Of a stretch of 64,000 nucleotides of DNA, positions 48,138 to 59,000 are shown piece by piece. Where the stretch lies: the NCBI GenBank assembly GCA_923184405.1, contig OV299793.1, forward strand, positions 672,906-736,905, given 5' to 3'. Each line of letters opens with the position of its first letter. The stretch's first letter is position 1. The DNA is from Neisseria meningitidis. GTDB lineage: Bacteria; Pseudomonadota; Gammaproteobacteria; Burkholderiales; Neisseriaceae. The notes under the pieces are model-generated. The model searched no databases and was not told where the DNA came from. It saw only the letters and a program-made list of their open reading frames with translations. The position numbers and the translations under genes were made by a program.

Positions 48138-48238
48138 TTTTACAAATCGGGGATCATAAAAGCCATCAATTTAATTTTTATGGTTTTATCTAATATTGAC
48201 CAACTGAATATTGTTAAGCGGGGCGTGAAACTCAAGTT

Positions 48239-48540
48239 GAGACCTTTGCAAAATTCCCCAAAATCCCCTAAATTCCCACCAAGACATTTAGGAGACCTTC
48301 CATCAGCACCTTCTTCGAGCAAACCGCCCAAGCCATGATTGCCAAACACATCGACCGCTTCCCACTAGTGAAGTTGGACCAAGTGACTGATTGGCAACCG
48401 ATCGAACAATACCTGAACCGTCAAAACCCGTTACCTCAGAGACCACCGCGGCCGTCCCGCCTACCCATTGCTGTCATCTTCAAAGCCGTCCTGCGAGAAC
48501 AATGGCACAGTATATCCGATACGAACTCAAATCACAGACT
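48239..48540 (+). mobile_element. IS1106-type element, 5' fragment
   Basis: Begins with the terminal repeat GAGACCTTTGCAAAATTCCC, then AAGACATTTAGGAGACCTTC as leader and a transposase N-terminus: STFFEQTAQAMIAKHIDRFP, LVKLDQVTDWQPIEQYLNRQ, and in shifted frames a FKAVLREQWHS segment. This is the IS5-family transposase of neisserial IS1106 by my recollection. The start codon reads ATC instead of ATG. The element stops after about 80 codons where a Correia element begins, so the rest of the transposase is missing. Confidence 0.8.
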
Positions 48541-48695
48541 ACAGTAAACCGCATCAACAAAAACCAGTTACGCCGCTGCCACGCCTTAGCTCAAAGAGAA
48601 CGATTCTCAGGTGCTGAAACACCAAGTGAATCGGTTCCGTACTATTTGTACTGTCTGCGGCTTCGTCGCCTTGTCCTGATTTTGTTAATCCTATA
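48541..48695. repeat. Correia element at the IS fragment end
   Basis: CATCAACAAAAACCAGTTAC at the left, GCGGCTTCGTCGCCTTGTCC and TTGTTAATCCTATA at the right, central GAGAACGATTCTCAGGTGC. The left terminus is worn. It directly abuts the truncated IS1106 transposase. Confidence 0.82.
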
Positions 48696-48714
48696 AAGAC
48701 AAATCGGGCATCTG

Positions 48715-51300
48715 CAGCCATCATTCCCGCGCAGGCGGGAATCTAGACATTCAATGCTAGGCGAATTTCTCGGGAATGACTAAAACTAAAGAAAACCAAA
48801 TTAACGAGGCGTGAGATATGGACAAGGAAAACTACCAAAATTCTATTAAAAACTAACTGAAATACAAATTACACAGCATAACACACAGACGCGGGAATCA
48901 CAAGAAAGTTACCCCAAACTCAAAATGCACAGACCAAGCACCGGAAATGCAGGTACCAGACCCCATATTCCGCGGAAAACACCAATGGCAGCCAACTATT
49001 TCGGTTTCCTATTTTTCTGAAAATAAAGGAATTTCAGCTGAGAATTACGAAAAAGTCAGAAACCCCACCATAAAGCCATTCACACTCGCAGACAGGAATC
49101 TAACATTCAAACCTAAGACAATTAATACACCGAAATGACTGAAACTCAAAGAAAATGGAACCCCACTCTCTAAAAGAATGCACCAATAAGTTGAAAATTA
49201 AAGGCTTCTAAATAGCTCAAACGACCAAAAAACGGAAATCCTCGAATGCAGTAAAACCAAAGAAATACAAGATTACAAGAAATATAATAACAAGCGAAAC
49301 CAGACAGTGCAGCAACCCCGTTGCTACAAGCCTTGAGTTTTAGATTTCCAATCTCGCTGCGAAATGGCATCTTGCAAGTAACCGGAAACGAAAGGATCCT
49401 TCAGACCCACGCAGACCGGATCCAGACACTCAATGCTACAGCAATATAACAGAAAAGACTGAAACACAGAGAACTGGATTCACACTTTCGTAGGAATGAC
49501 GAGATCAAGGTTCAGTAGGAATGAAGTGGTGCAGGTTTCCGTAAGGAAGGATTCATCATTCCCGCGCAGGCGGGAACCCAGACATCCAATGCTAAGGCAA
49601 TTTATAGGAAATGACTGAAACTCAAAAACTGGATTCCCACTTTCGTCGGAATGATGCGATGTAGGTTCATCCGAACGACTTGAAACAGGTTTCCGTACGG
49701 ATGGATTCACCACTTCCCTCGAAGACAGGAATCTAGACATTCAATGCTAAGGCATTTATCAAGAATGACTGAACTCAAAAACTGGATTCCCACTATGGAG
49801 GGACATGACGAAGTAGAATTTAAACTAACCTAATAACAACCCAAACCCAACAAACAGGATTCCAACCTCCGCAGGAATGAAGACAGAGAGGCTTCAATTC
49901 AAACCCATAAAAGCCGAAAACTCAAGTACAGCAAAGCCAGCACAGGCTGGAATCTAGGACAGAAAGGGCCGAAGATTCCCAGGAAAACACAACTGAGACT
50001 ATACGTACAAAACGACGCCATAAGAGATCAAGAAAATGACAGGATGCACGTCCAAGGGAATGACGAAACTGCAAGTCACGAGAAAAACAAAGCAAGCAAA
50101 GACGTCGAACAAACCAGATTATCCCATCGCCTCCTAGCAATGACAGTCAAGCAGCATCCTGGGAAGCCAACGGATGATGCCAACCTACATGGGAAGGAGC
50201 GTCGGTCCAGCGAACGCCACGGAATCAGACATACGATTCCCAGGCAATTTATCAGAAATGACTGAAAATCAGAAACTGCATTCCCGCATGCGCTAGAATG
50301 TCGAAATCGATGATAACCGAATATTAAACCAAGCTGAAACCCATCGAACAAGATTCCACGTTCATTAGAATACAGGATGCAAGTCCGCGAGAATGACGAA
50401 GTGAGTTACCCGAAAATTAAAAAAAGCGAAACCGAACAAACTAGATTCCCACTTTCGTTAGACATGACGGCATGCAGGTTCCGAGAATGACGAGAAGCAG
50501 GTTCGTGGGAATAACGGGATGCAGGTTCGAGGGAAATGACCTCATGCAGGTTCATAGGAAAAACGCACAAAGGTTTTTGAGAATGACGGGATACACATTC
50601 GTGGGAATGACGAATGCAGGTTCGTGGGAATGACGTGGTGCAGGTCGTGGGAATGACGTGGTACAGGTTCCCAGGAACGACGGATTCCCAGGCTCGCGGG
50701 AGTGACGAAGACCAACTCCAAGGCAATTTACCAAATGACTGAAAATCCGCAAAAATGGATTCCCATTCCCGCGAAGGCGGGATGCAGGTCGTGGAATGAC
50801 GAAGCGCAACTAAACAAAAAAAACCGAAACCGAACGAACTAGATTCCCACTTTCGTGGGAATGACGGAAGAGCAGTTGTTGCCCGATAAATGCCGCAATC
50901 AATTCGTCATTCCCGGGCAGGCGGGAATCTAGGCAATCGAACGCAATGACAATCTATCCTGAATCACTGAATCTAAAAGTACTGAATCCCACCTTCGTGG
51001 AAATGACGAAGTGGTCGTTACACGAAACTTAAAACAAGCGAAACCGAACGAATTGGATTCCCACTTTCGTGGAATGACGGCAGAGCGGCTTCTGTTGATC
51101 CTGATAAATGCCGCAATCTCAATCCCGTCATTCCCGCGCAGGCGGGAATCTAGGTCTGTCAGTGCGGAAACGAATCAGGTAAAACGGTTTCTTGAGATTT
51201 TGTGTCCTGGATTCCAACTTTCGTGGGAATGACGGAATGTAGGTTCGTGGAGAATGACGTGATGCAGGTGCATGGAAATGACGGGATGACAGGTTCGGGG
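48715..51300. repeat. NIME (dRS3/RS) repeat array upstream of lbpB
   Basis: A 2.6-kb array with no gene. dRS3 copies of the ATTCCC-N8-GGGAAT type are clear at about 48724, 49558, 50907 and 51130 (core ATTCCCGCGCAGGCGGGAAT) and as ATTCCCACTTTCGTGGGAAT at 50855 and other places; between them recur TCTAGACATTCAATGCTAAG, GCAATTTATCGGAATGACTG and GGAATGACG. Parts such as 48780-49480 and 49850-50340 are badly worn. Such arrays are typical meningococcal recombination substrates near surface-protein genes. Confidence 0.85.
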
Positions 51301-51310
51301 AAATGACGGA

Positions 51311-51367
51311 ATGTATCTGTAATGTCTGCGGCTAGTCGCCTTGTCCTGATTTTTGTTAACTCACTAT
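51311..51367. repeat. Correia element, right-end fragment
   Basis: AATGTCTGCGGCTAGTCGCC, TTGTCCTGATTTTTGTTAAC and TCACTATA are the right third of a Correia element; the left two thirds are missing, replaced by the repeat array. Confidence 0.75.
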
Positions 51368-51405
51368 AAAAACGGGTTGATATTATCTCTACATATTAAT
51401 AGAAA

Positions 51406-51422
51406 GATAATTATTATTAATC
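51406..51422 (+). promoter_or_regulatory. candidate Fur box upstream of lbpB
   Basis: GATAATTATTATTAATC resembles the Fur consensus GATAATGATAATCATTATC and lies 21 bases before the lbpB start. Iron repression of lbpBA is established in Neisseria; the exact site here is inference. Confidence 0.5.
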
Positions 51423-51442
51423 AAATAGGAGGAAAAGTAGGG

Positions 51443-53736
51443 ATGTGTAAACCGAATTATGGCGGCATTGTCTTGTTGCCCTTACATTTGGCATCTTGCA
51501 TCGGCGGCAATTTCGGCGTGCAGCCTGTTGTCGAATCAACGCCGACCGCGTACACCGTCACTTTCAAGTCTAAGGACGTTCCACTTCGCCCCCTGCCAAA
51601 CCTTCTATAGAAACCACGTTGAACAATCAACCCGCCGTCGGTGCGGCAATGCGGCTGCAAAGGCGGAATATCGCAGCTTCTGATAAAAATGGCAATCAAA
51701 TTCCCGATAGTAAGCAGGCAGAGGAGTATCTGCCGCTCAAAGAGGGAGGATATCCTGTTTTTAGACGGTACCCCGAAAGAACAGGCTGACAAACTAAAAG
51801 AGAAAAATCAACGGACGGTATCCTAATGTAACAATCTACACGTCCGAATTAAAAAGAATAAATATGAATATAACTATGTACATGCAGGATATGTTTATAC
51901 TAGATTTGGAAAAGATGAAATCGAACAGAACTCAGGTGGTAAGCAGGTTACCCACCGCTTAGGTTATGATGGTTTTGTATATTATTCAAGAGAACGTCCT
52001 TACCAATCTTTACTGAGCGCGGAACGGTGAAATATTCCGGAAACTGGCAATATATGACCGATGTCAAACGTCATCGAGCAGGTAAGGCGGTTGGCATATC
52101 GACAATTTGGGTTATATCACATTTTATGGTAACGATGTTGGAGCAACTTCTTATGCGGCTAAGGATGTCCGACGAAAGGAAAAACATCCTGCCAAATATA
52201 CGGTTGATTTCGATAAGAAAACTTTGACAGGTCAATTAATTAAAAATCAGTATGTGCAAAAGAAAACCGATGAAAAGAAACCACTGACCATTTACAACAT
52301 TACTGCAAAATTGGACGGCAACCGCTTTAACGGAAGATGCCAAGGTCAATCCTGATTTAGCGAAAAACCCTGCCAGGAATGAGCGCTTGTTTTTCCATGC
52401 CGATGCCGATCAGCGGCTTGAGGGCGGTTTTTCGGCGATAACGGAGAAGAGCTTGCCGGACGGTTTATCAGCAACGACAACAGCGTATTCGGCGTATTCG
52501 CAGGCAGAAAAAAAACAGAGACAGCAAACGCAGCAGATACAAAACCTGCCCTGCCGTCTAGAAAACACACCAAAATCTTGGATTCTCTAAAAATTTCCGT
52601 TGACGAGGCGACTGATGGCCATGCCCGTAAGCTTGCCATTTCCTCTATGCCCGATCTTGGTCATCCCGACAAACTTCTTGTCGAAGTGGCGTGAAATTCC
52701 TTTGGTAAACAAAGAACAAATCATCAAGCTTGCCGACGGCAGGAAAATGACCGTCCGTGCTTGTTGCGATTTTCTGACCTATGTGAAACTCGGACGGATA
52801 AAAACCGACCGCCCGGCAAGTAAACCAAAGGCGCAGGATGAAGAGGAGGACGAAGAGGATGCAGGCGTTGATAACGGCGAAGACGAAGAAGAAATCGCAA
52901 GAAAGAAGACGAAGTTTCCGAAGATGAAGCGAAGAAGACGAAGTTTCCGAAGATGAAAGCGAAGAAGACGAAGAAATCGAAGAAGAAAAAGAAAAAGAAG
53001 AAGCTGAACCCGAAGAAGCCGAAGAAACTGAAGAAGAATCGCCGACAGAAAGCGGCAGCGGTTCAAACGCCATCCTGCCCGCTCCCGGAAGCCCCTGGCA
53101 GGAACATCGACCTTTTCCTGAAAGGTATCCGCACGGCAGAAGCCGACATTCCGCAAACCGGAAAAGCACACCATCGCATGAGGCGCGCATCATGTGCGGA
53201 TAAACGCGAACTACATGGCGTGCCGGACACTAGAAAGGCGAACAGCTAAATAGCACTGACGTCCAAAAGGATACACATGGATCAAGCGGCAAAAGCAGAA
53301 TTTGACGTTGATTAGGAGAGAAGTCGCTTTCAGGTAAGTTGACAGAAAAAAATGATATAAAAGCCCCGCTTTCTATATTGAAAAAAAAGTGATTGATGGC
53401 AACGGTTTACACGCGTCGGCGCGTACTCGCGAAAATGGTATTGACCTTTGCAGGCAGGGTTCGACTAGATCACAAAGATACAAACCCGGCTTTCTTCTAG
53501 AAAAAGGAGGAATTGATGGCAACGAAGGTCCACGAATTAGGCAGTACTCTTGTAAATAATCATGAGTTATGTCCTAGAATAACTGACAACATTTAAAATC
53601 AAATTAAAGCTAAAGCTGTAGTAGAAGGTCAAGTTGACGCCGCAGGCGGCAGAACAGCGAGAAAATCATCGAAGCTAACCGGAAAATCGGCGAGGTATTT
53701 GGTGCGAAGAAAGATGACAAAGAGTTTCCACAATGA
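51443..53736 (+). CDS. lbpB: lactoferrin-binding protein B, surface lipoprotein (frameshifted)
   Basis: Lipid-anchored surface receptor that captures holo-lactoferrin and helps LbpA; its acidic tracts also bind lactoferricin. AGGAGGAAAAGTAGGG precedes MCKPNYGGIVLLPLHLASC, lipobox LASC, then IGGNFGVQPVVESTPTAYTV. The N-lobe continues as LPLKEEDILFLDGTPKEQAD, DLGNLGYITFYGND, KKPLTIYNITAKLDGNRF, RLFFHADADQRLEGGF and KILDSLKISVDEATDGHA. The C-lobe has the acidic tract and ILPAPGSPWQ, RNIDLFLKGIRTAEADIPQT. The end VFGAKKDDKEFPQ overlaps the lbpA start. About 765 codons. Many indels; the segment 53200-53700 is hard to read. Confidence 0.88.
52837..53045 (+). repeat. acidic-tract coding repeat within lbpB
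   Basis: About 210 bases of GA-rich codons for glutamate and aspartate, including two near-identical 27-base units (GAAGACGAAGTTTCCGAAGA). This corresponds to the negatively charged loop in the C-lobe of LbpB, known to vary in length between strains. Confidence 0.75.
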
Positions 53737-56569
53737 ATAAGAAGCGCCGATTCCAGCTTACCCTGACCGCCTTGGCTGTTGCAGCCGCTTTCCCATCATA
53801 TGCCGCAAAACCCGAAACGGCGGCATCTGATGCGACGCAAAGTCAATCATTGAAAGAGATTACCGTCCGTGCTCGCCAAAGTGGGACGGCGATCGAAAGA
53901 GGCGACCGGATTGGGCAAAATCGTCAAAACGTCGGAAACGTTGAACAAAGAACAGGTACTCAGTATCCGAGACCTGACGCGCTACGATCCGGGCGTAGCG
54001 GTTGTCGAACAGGGCAACGGTTAGAGCGGCGGCTACTCGATACGCGGCGTGGATAAAAACCGTATGGCGGTTTCGCTTGACGGCGTTGCGCAAATACAGG
54101 CGTTTACCGTGCAAGGATCGTTGAGCGGATAAGGCGGACGCGGCGGCAGCGGTGCAATCAACGAAATCGAATATGAAAACATCAGCACGGTGGAAATCTG
54201 ACAAAGGTGCCGGTTCGTCCGATCACGGCAGCGGTGCAATCGGCGGCGCGGTCGCTTTCCGCACCAACGAAGCGGCAGACCTGATTTCAGACGGCAAAAG
54301 TTGGGGATACAGGCAAAAACTGCCTACGGCAGTAAAAACCGCCAATTTATGAAGTCGCTCGGCGCGGGGTTCAGCAAAGACGGTTGGGAAGGGCTGCTAA
54401 TCCGAACCGAACGCCAAGGGCGGGAAACGCGCCCGCACGGCGATATTGCGGACGGGGTGGCATACGGCATAAACCGTTTGGACGCGTTCCGCCACAGACA
54501 CGATATTCAAAGCAAAGATAAAACAGGGCAATTTTCTCAGTAGAGGGCGAGAGTGAATCCAAGCCCGTGGCAAAATTGGCGGGCAACGGAAACTATTTGA
54601 AAAACCAGCTCAACCGCTGGGTGGAAGAACGAAAAAAAAACAATCAGCCTTTAAGTGCTGAAGAAGAAGCGATGGTGCGGGAGGCGCAGGCGCGCCACGA
54701 AAACCTGTCCGCCCAATCGTACACGGGCGGCGGCAGGATAGTGCCCGATCCGATGGATTACCGCAGCGGTTCGTGGCTTGCCAAGCTGGGCTACCGCTTC
54801 GGCGGCAGGCATTATGTCGGCGGCGTGTTTGAGGATACCAAACAGCGTTACGACATCCGCGATATGACGGAAAAACAGTATTACGGTACGGACGAGTCGA
54901 AAAGTTTAGCGACAAGAGCGGGGTGTACGACGGCAACGATTTCCGCGACGGCTTGTATTTTAGGCCGAATATAGAAGAGTGAAGGGCGATACAAATTTGG
55001 TCAAGGGCATAGGTTTGAAATATTCCGCACCAAATTTATTGACGAACATCACCGCCGCCGCCGTATGGGTTTGCTGTACCGTTATGAAAACGAAGCGTAT
55101 TCTGACAATTGGGCGGATAAGGCGGTGTTGTCGTTTGACAAACAGGGCGTGGCAACCGACAACAACACACTGAAGCTGAATTGCGCCGTGTATCCTGCTG
55201 TGGACAAATCCTGCCGCGCGTCGGCGGACAAACCGTATTCCTACGACAGCAGCGACCGTTTCCACTACCGCGAACAGCACAATGTTTTGAATGCCTCGTT
55301 TGAGAAGTCGCTGAAAAACAAATGGACGAAACACCATCTGACTTTGGGCTTCACGGTTACGATGCTTCCACCGCGATCTCACGACCTGAACAGCTTTCCC
55401 ACAATGCGGCAAGGATTTCGGAACCACGGGGAGTTCGACGACGACGGCAAAGACAAGTACCCTTTGGGTAAGCCCGAAGTCGTCGAAGGGTCGGTCTGCG
55501 GCTACATCGAAACCCTGCGTTCCCGCAAATGCGTGCCAAGAAAAATCAACGGCAGCAATATCCACATTTCTTTGAACGACCGTTTTCAATCGGCAAATAC
55601 TTCGATTTCAGCTGGGCGGCAGGTACGCAGGCAAAACTTCACCACGTCGGAAGAACTCGTCCGCAGCGGGCGGTATGTTGACCGTTCGTGGAACAGCGAC
55701 ATCGTGTTCAAACCGAACTAACATTTTTCCGTGTCTTACCGCGCCTCCAGCGGCTTCAGAACGCCCTCATTCCAAGAACTTTTCAGGATAGACATTTATC
55801 ACAATTATCCGAAAGGCTGGCAGCGTCCCGCCCTGAAATCGAAAAAAGGCAGCCAACCGCGAAATCGGTTTGCAGTGGGAGGGCGATTTCGGCTTTTTGG
55901 AAATCAGCAGCTTCCGCAACCGTTATACCGATATGATTGCCGTTGCCGATCACAAAACCAAATTGCCGGAATCAGACAGGACAATTGACAGAGATTGATA
56001 TACGCGATTATTACAATGCCCAAAATATGTCGCTCCAAGGCGTTAATATATTGGGAAAAATCGACTGGAACGGTGTGTACGGCAAACTGCCCGAAGGTTT
56101 GTACACGACTTTGGCGTACAACCGTATCAAACCGAAATCGGTATCCAATAAGACGGGACTGTCTCTCCGCAGCTATGCTTTGGATGCGGTACAGCCGTCG
56201 CGTTATGTTTTGGGGTTCGGATACGACCAGCCCGAGGGGAAATGGGGCGCAAACATTATGCTGAACCGATTCCAAAGGGAAAAACCCTGACGAGCTTGCT
56301 TATCGGCAGGCGATCCAAAACGATATTCGGACAAAAAGAGCGTCGTCTTCTTGGTCGACGGCAGACGTTTCCGCCTATCTGAATCTGAAAAAACGGCTGA
56401 CCTTGAGGGCGGCTATCAACAATATCGGCAACTACCGCTACGTTACTTGGGAATACGTACGCCAGACCGCGGAAAGCACGGCTTAAACCAGCACGGCGGC
56501 GACAGCAACTATGGAACGTATGCCGCACCGGGCAGGAACTTCAGTCTCGCGCTCGAAATGAAGTTTTAA
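53733..56569 (+). CDS. lbpA: lactoferrin-binding protein A, TonB-dependent receptor (frameshifted)
   Basis: Outer-membrane transporter that strips iron from lactoferrin using TonB energy. MNKKRRFQLTLTALAVAAAF begins the signal peptide (cleaved after PSYA), followed by the TonB box region SQSLKEITVRA and the plug: LGKIVKTSETLNKEQVLSIR, DLTRYDPGVAVVEQGN, GAGSSDHGSGAIGGAVAF. Barrel segments: MDYRSGSWLAKLGYRFGGRH, RYENEAYSDNWADKAVLSFD, YAASSGFRTPSFQELF-type sequence near 55745, TLAYNRIKPKSVSNK, and the end YAAPGRNFSLALEMKF with terminal Phe. About 945 codons, the normal size. In-frame stops at about 54022 and 54130 plus more than ten indels. ATGA overlap with lbpB indicates coupling. Confidence 0.92.
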
Positions 56570-56669
56570 AGGAAATACCGTCTGAAAGCGATCTGCACCC
56601 CAAAAGTCGGACTAAACCGCCAACTGATTAAGGTGCAGGTTTTTGATTCGATATAAACAAGATTTCCGC

Positions 56670-57720
56670 CGTCATTCCCGCGCAGGCGGGAATCTAGACA
56701 TTCAATGCTAAGGCAATTTATCGGAAATGACTGAAACTCAAAAGCTGGATTCCCACTTTCGTAGGAATGACGCGATTAGAGTTTCAAAATTAATTAATCC
56801 AGCTAAAACTCAACGCAAACTCGACTCCGACCCGCAAGAAGAACGGAATGGTACTGGAAGTTACAGAAACTTAAAAAGCCGAAACCGAAACGAACCAAGC
56901 GAAATCTAATTTCGTGGGAATGACGGGGTACAGGTTTCCGTATGGATGGATTCGTCATTCCCGCGCAGGCGGGAATCCAGCATTCATCCGCACAGAAACT
57001 TATCCGAAAAAAAAAACAAAAGCTCCAACCCAGCCTCCTAGATTCCACTACCATTCGTGGGAATGACGGGATGCAGGTTTCCGTACGGATGGATTCGTCA
57101 TTCCCGCGCAGGCGGAATCTAAACATTCAATGCTAAGGCAATTTATCGGGAATGACTGAAACTCAAAAAACTGGATTCACACTTTCGTGGGAATGACGGA
57201 AAGCAGGTTATCGGAATATCTAATAATTGCCCAATACCTGGATCCGTCACTACCGCGCAGGCGAAATCTAGACATTCAATGCTAAGGCAATTTATCGGAA
57301 ATGACTGAAACTCAAAAGCTGGATTCCCACTTTCGTGGGAATGACGGCAGAGCGGCTTCAGTTTCTCCCAATAAATGACCCCAACCTAAAATCCGTCATT
57401 CCGCGCAGGCAGGAATCAAGACATCCAATGCTAAGGCAATTTATCAGGAATGACTGAAACTCAAAAAACTGGATTCCCACTTTCGTAGGAATGACGGGAG
57501 AGCGGGTTAGTGGTACTGACCAAATGCAGAATTCCACAAACACAAATCCGTCATTCCCACGCAGGCGAGAATCTAGACAAGTCAATGCTAAGGCAATTTA
57601 TCGAAATGACTGACAAATAAAAAACTGGATTCCCACTTCGTGGGAATGACGGCGATTCGAGTTTCAAAATGCCTCATAAATCGCGTCAATCTCAAAGCAC
57701 TGAATTCCCACTTGCACGCG
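56670..57720. repeat. NIME (dRS3/RS) repeat array downstream of lbpA
   Basis: At least six dRS3 copies (56674, 56957, 57098, 57396, 57552 in the GCGCAGGCGG form and 56750, 57175, 57325, 57475 in the ACTTTCGTGG form) separated by TCTAGACATTCAATGCTAAG and CAATTTATCGGAAATGACTG blocks. Better preserved than the array upstream of lbpB. No gene. Confidence 0.9.
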
Positions 57721-57777
57721 AACGACGAAATTCAAGAAACTGAATCTGGATTTCTGAATTAGTGAACATAACAGGAT

Positions 57778-58917
57778 GAGACCTTTCCAAAATTACTTAC
57801 CTTCCCGACATCCGAAACCCGGACCTGGGTTTCCGGCTGGTTTCGCCCCAAATACCGCCTAATTATACACAAATACCCCTTAATCCTCCCTGGATACCCG
57901 ATAATCAGGCATCCGGACTACCGTTTAAACAACAACAGGCGCACTTAGCCAGTTAGCGTCTTCCGACAGGTTGAAGCACAACGCATTAAAATGAGATTAC
58001 GAACTGCGAAGAAAAATCAGAAAGAAATCCTGCGCACATCTACCGAGAACGAAAAAATGACAGCCGGCACACTCCCACGGAGGAATCAGCACTGCGTTCA
58101 GTCAGAGCCCCTATGGGCCTTGGCGACCAGTGTCTGGATGCCTGCGCTGAATGTTTGGATTGGTGCGGCATTTATCAGGAACTGACATCCGGTACGGTTT
58201 CGGTCATTCCCGATAAACCTTGGCGATGGTTTGTCTGAATTCCCGCTGCGCTGGATGACGGATTTTTAGGTTGGGGGGTCATTTGTGGAAGCGAGGCTGC
58301 TGCCGTCATTCCCCGCGAGTGAGAATCAGCGGTTTCGGTCATTTCCGATAAATTAAGCAACATTAATCTGAATTCCGCGCTGATGACGAGATTTTAGGTG
58401 GGGCATTTATTGGAAGAAACGACCGCTCTGCCGTCATTCCACGGTGGTCGGTTTTTCGGTTTCAGTCGATTCCCGATCTATTTAGCAGCTGAATGTCTGA
58501 ATTCCCCTTGCGAAGATGGCGAATCATCCGTACGCGGAAACACGTCATTCCCCGCAGTGAGGAATCTAGGAACTTGCCAGGCTAGGCGTGTTTTATCCGA
58601 TGATTTCTGTGAGGTATAGTACATGATGTCTACCTTTAGTCGCAGCCGGACCAAGGCGGAATCATCAAAATATTCAGTGAATACACTATTTCATCCACAA
58701 TCGACCACTGGAATCTAAGTGACTCAGAATTACGCTGAAAGGATAGAGCAACATTTACCGAATTCAATCACAAGAGGGAGCATCATCAGTGCGAACAGGT
58801 CGAGCTATTTAGCAATCATGACTCTAACACGGCATGCCACGAGAAGATGAACATGTAATGTCCCATAAATGTCTGGTGGGAACTTAGGGATTTTGGGGGA
58901 TTATTCGCAAAGGTCTC
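57778..58917 (-). mobile_element. IS1106-type remnant of full element length, interior replaced
   Basis: The left end GAGACCTTTCCAAAATTACT leads into CCGAAACCCGGACCTGGGTT and CCCGATAATCAGGCATCCGG, matching the 3' side of IS1106 as I recall it. The right end, read on the minus strand, is GAGACCTTTGCGAATAATCC then CCAGACATTTATGGGACATT and a worn transposase start (CATGATTGCTAAATAGCTCG). Total 1140 bases, close to the size of an intact element. The interior (about 58160-58580) instead holds dRS3-like repeats (GTCATTCCCCGCGAGTGAGA), and no transposase frame remains. Confidence 0.65.
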
Positions 58918-58962
58918 GGGATAGGAGTGAGGGATATGTGGAAGCGTTGTTTATTGTGTAAG

Positions 58963-58997
58963 AAAAAACTGCAGGTATTTGAAACCTGCGGTTTTTT
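58963..58997 (-). terminator. rpoD terminator
   Basis: On the minus strand CCGCAGGTTTCAAATACCTGCAG followed by TTTTTT; the plus strand also carries a T run, so it is bidirectional. Confidence 0.85.
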
Positions 58998-59000
58998 GGT

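Noticed and set aside
48715..57720. CRISPR arrays in the repeat-rich flanks of lbpBA
   Set aside because: The repeats are short palindromic dRS3 units separated by other repeats of irregular length, not unique spacers, and no cas gene is near.
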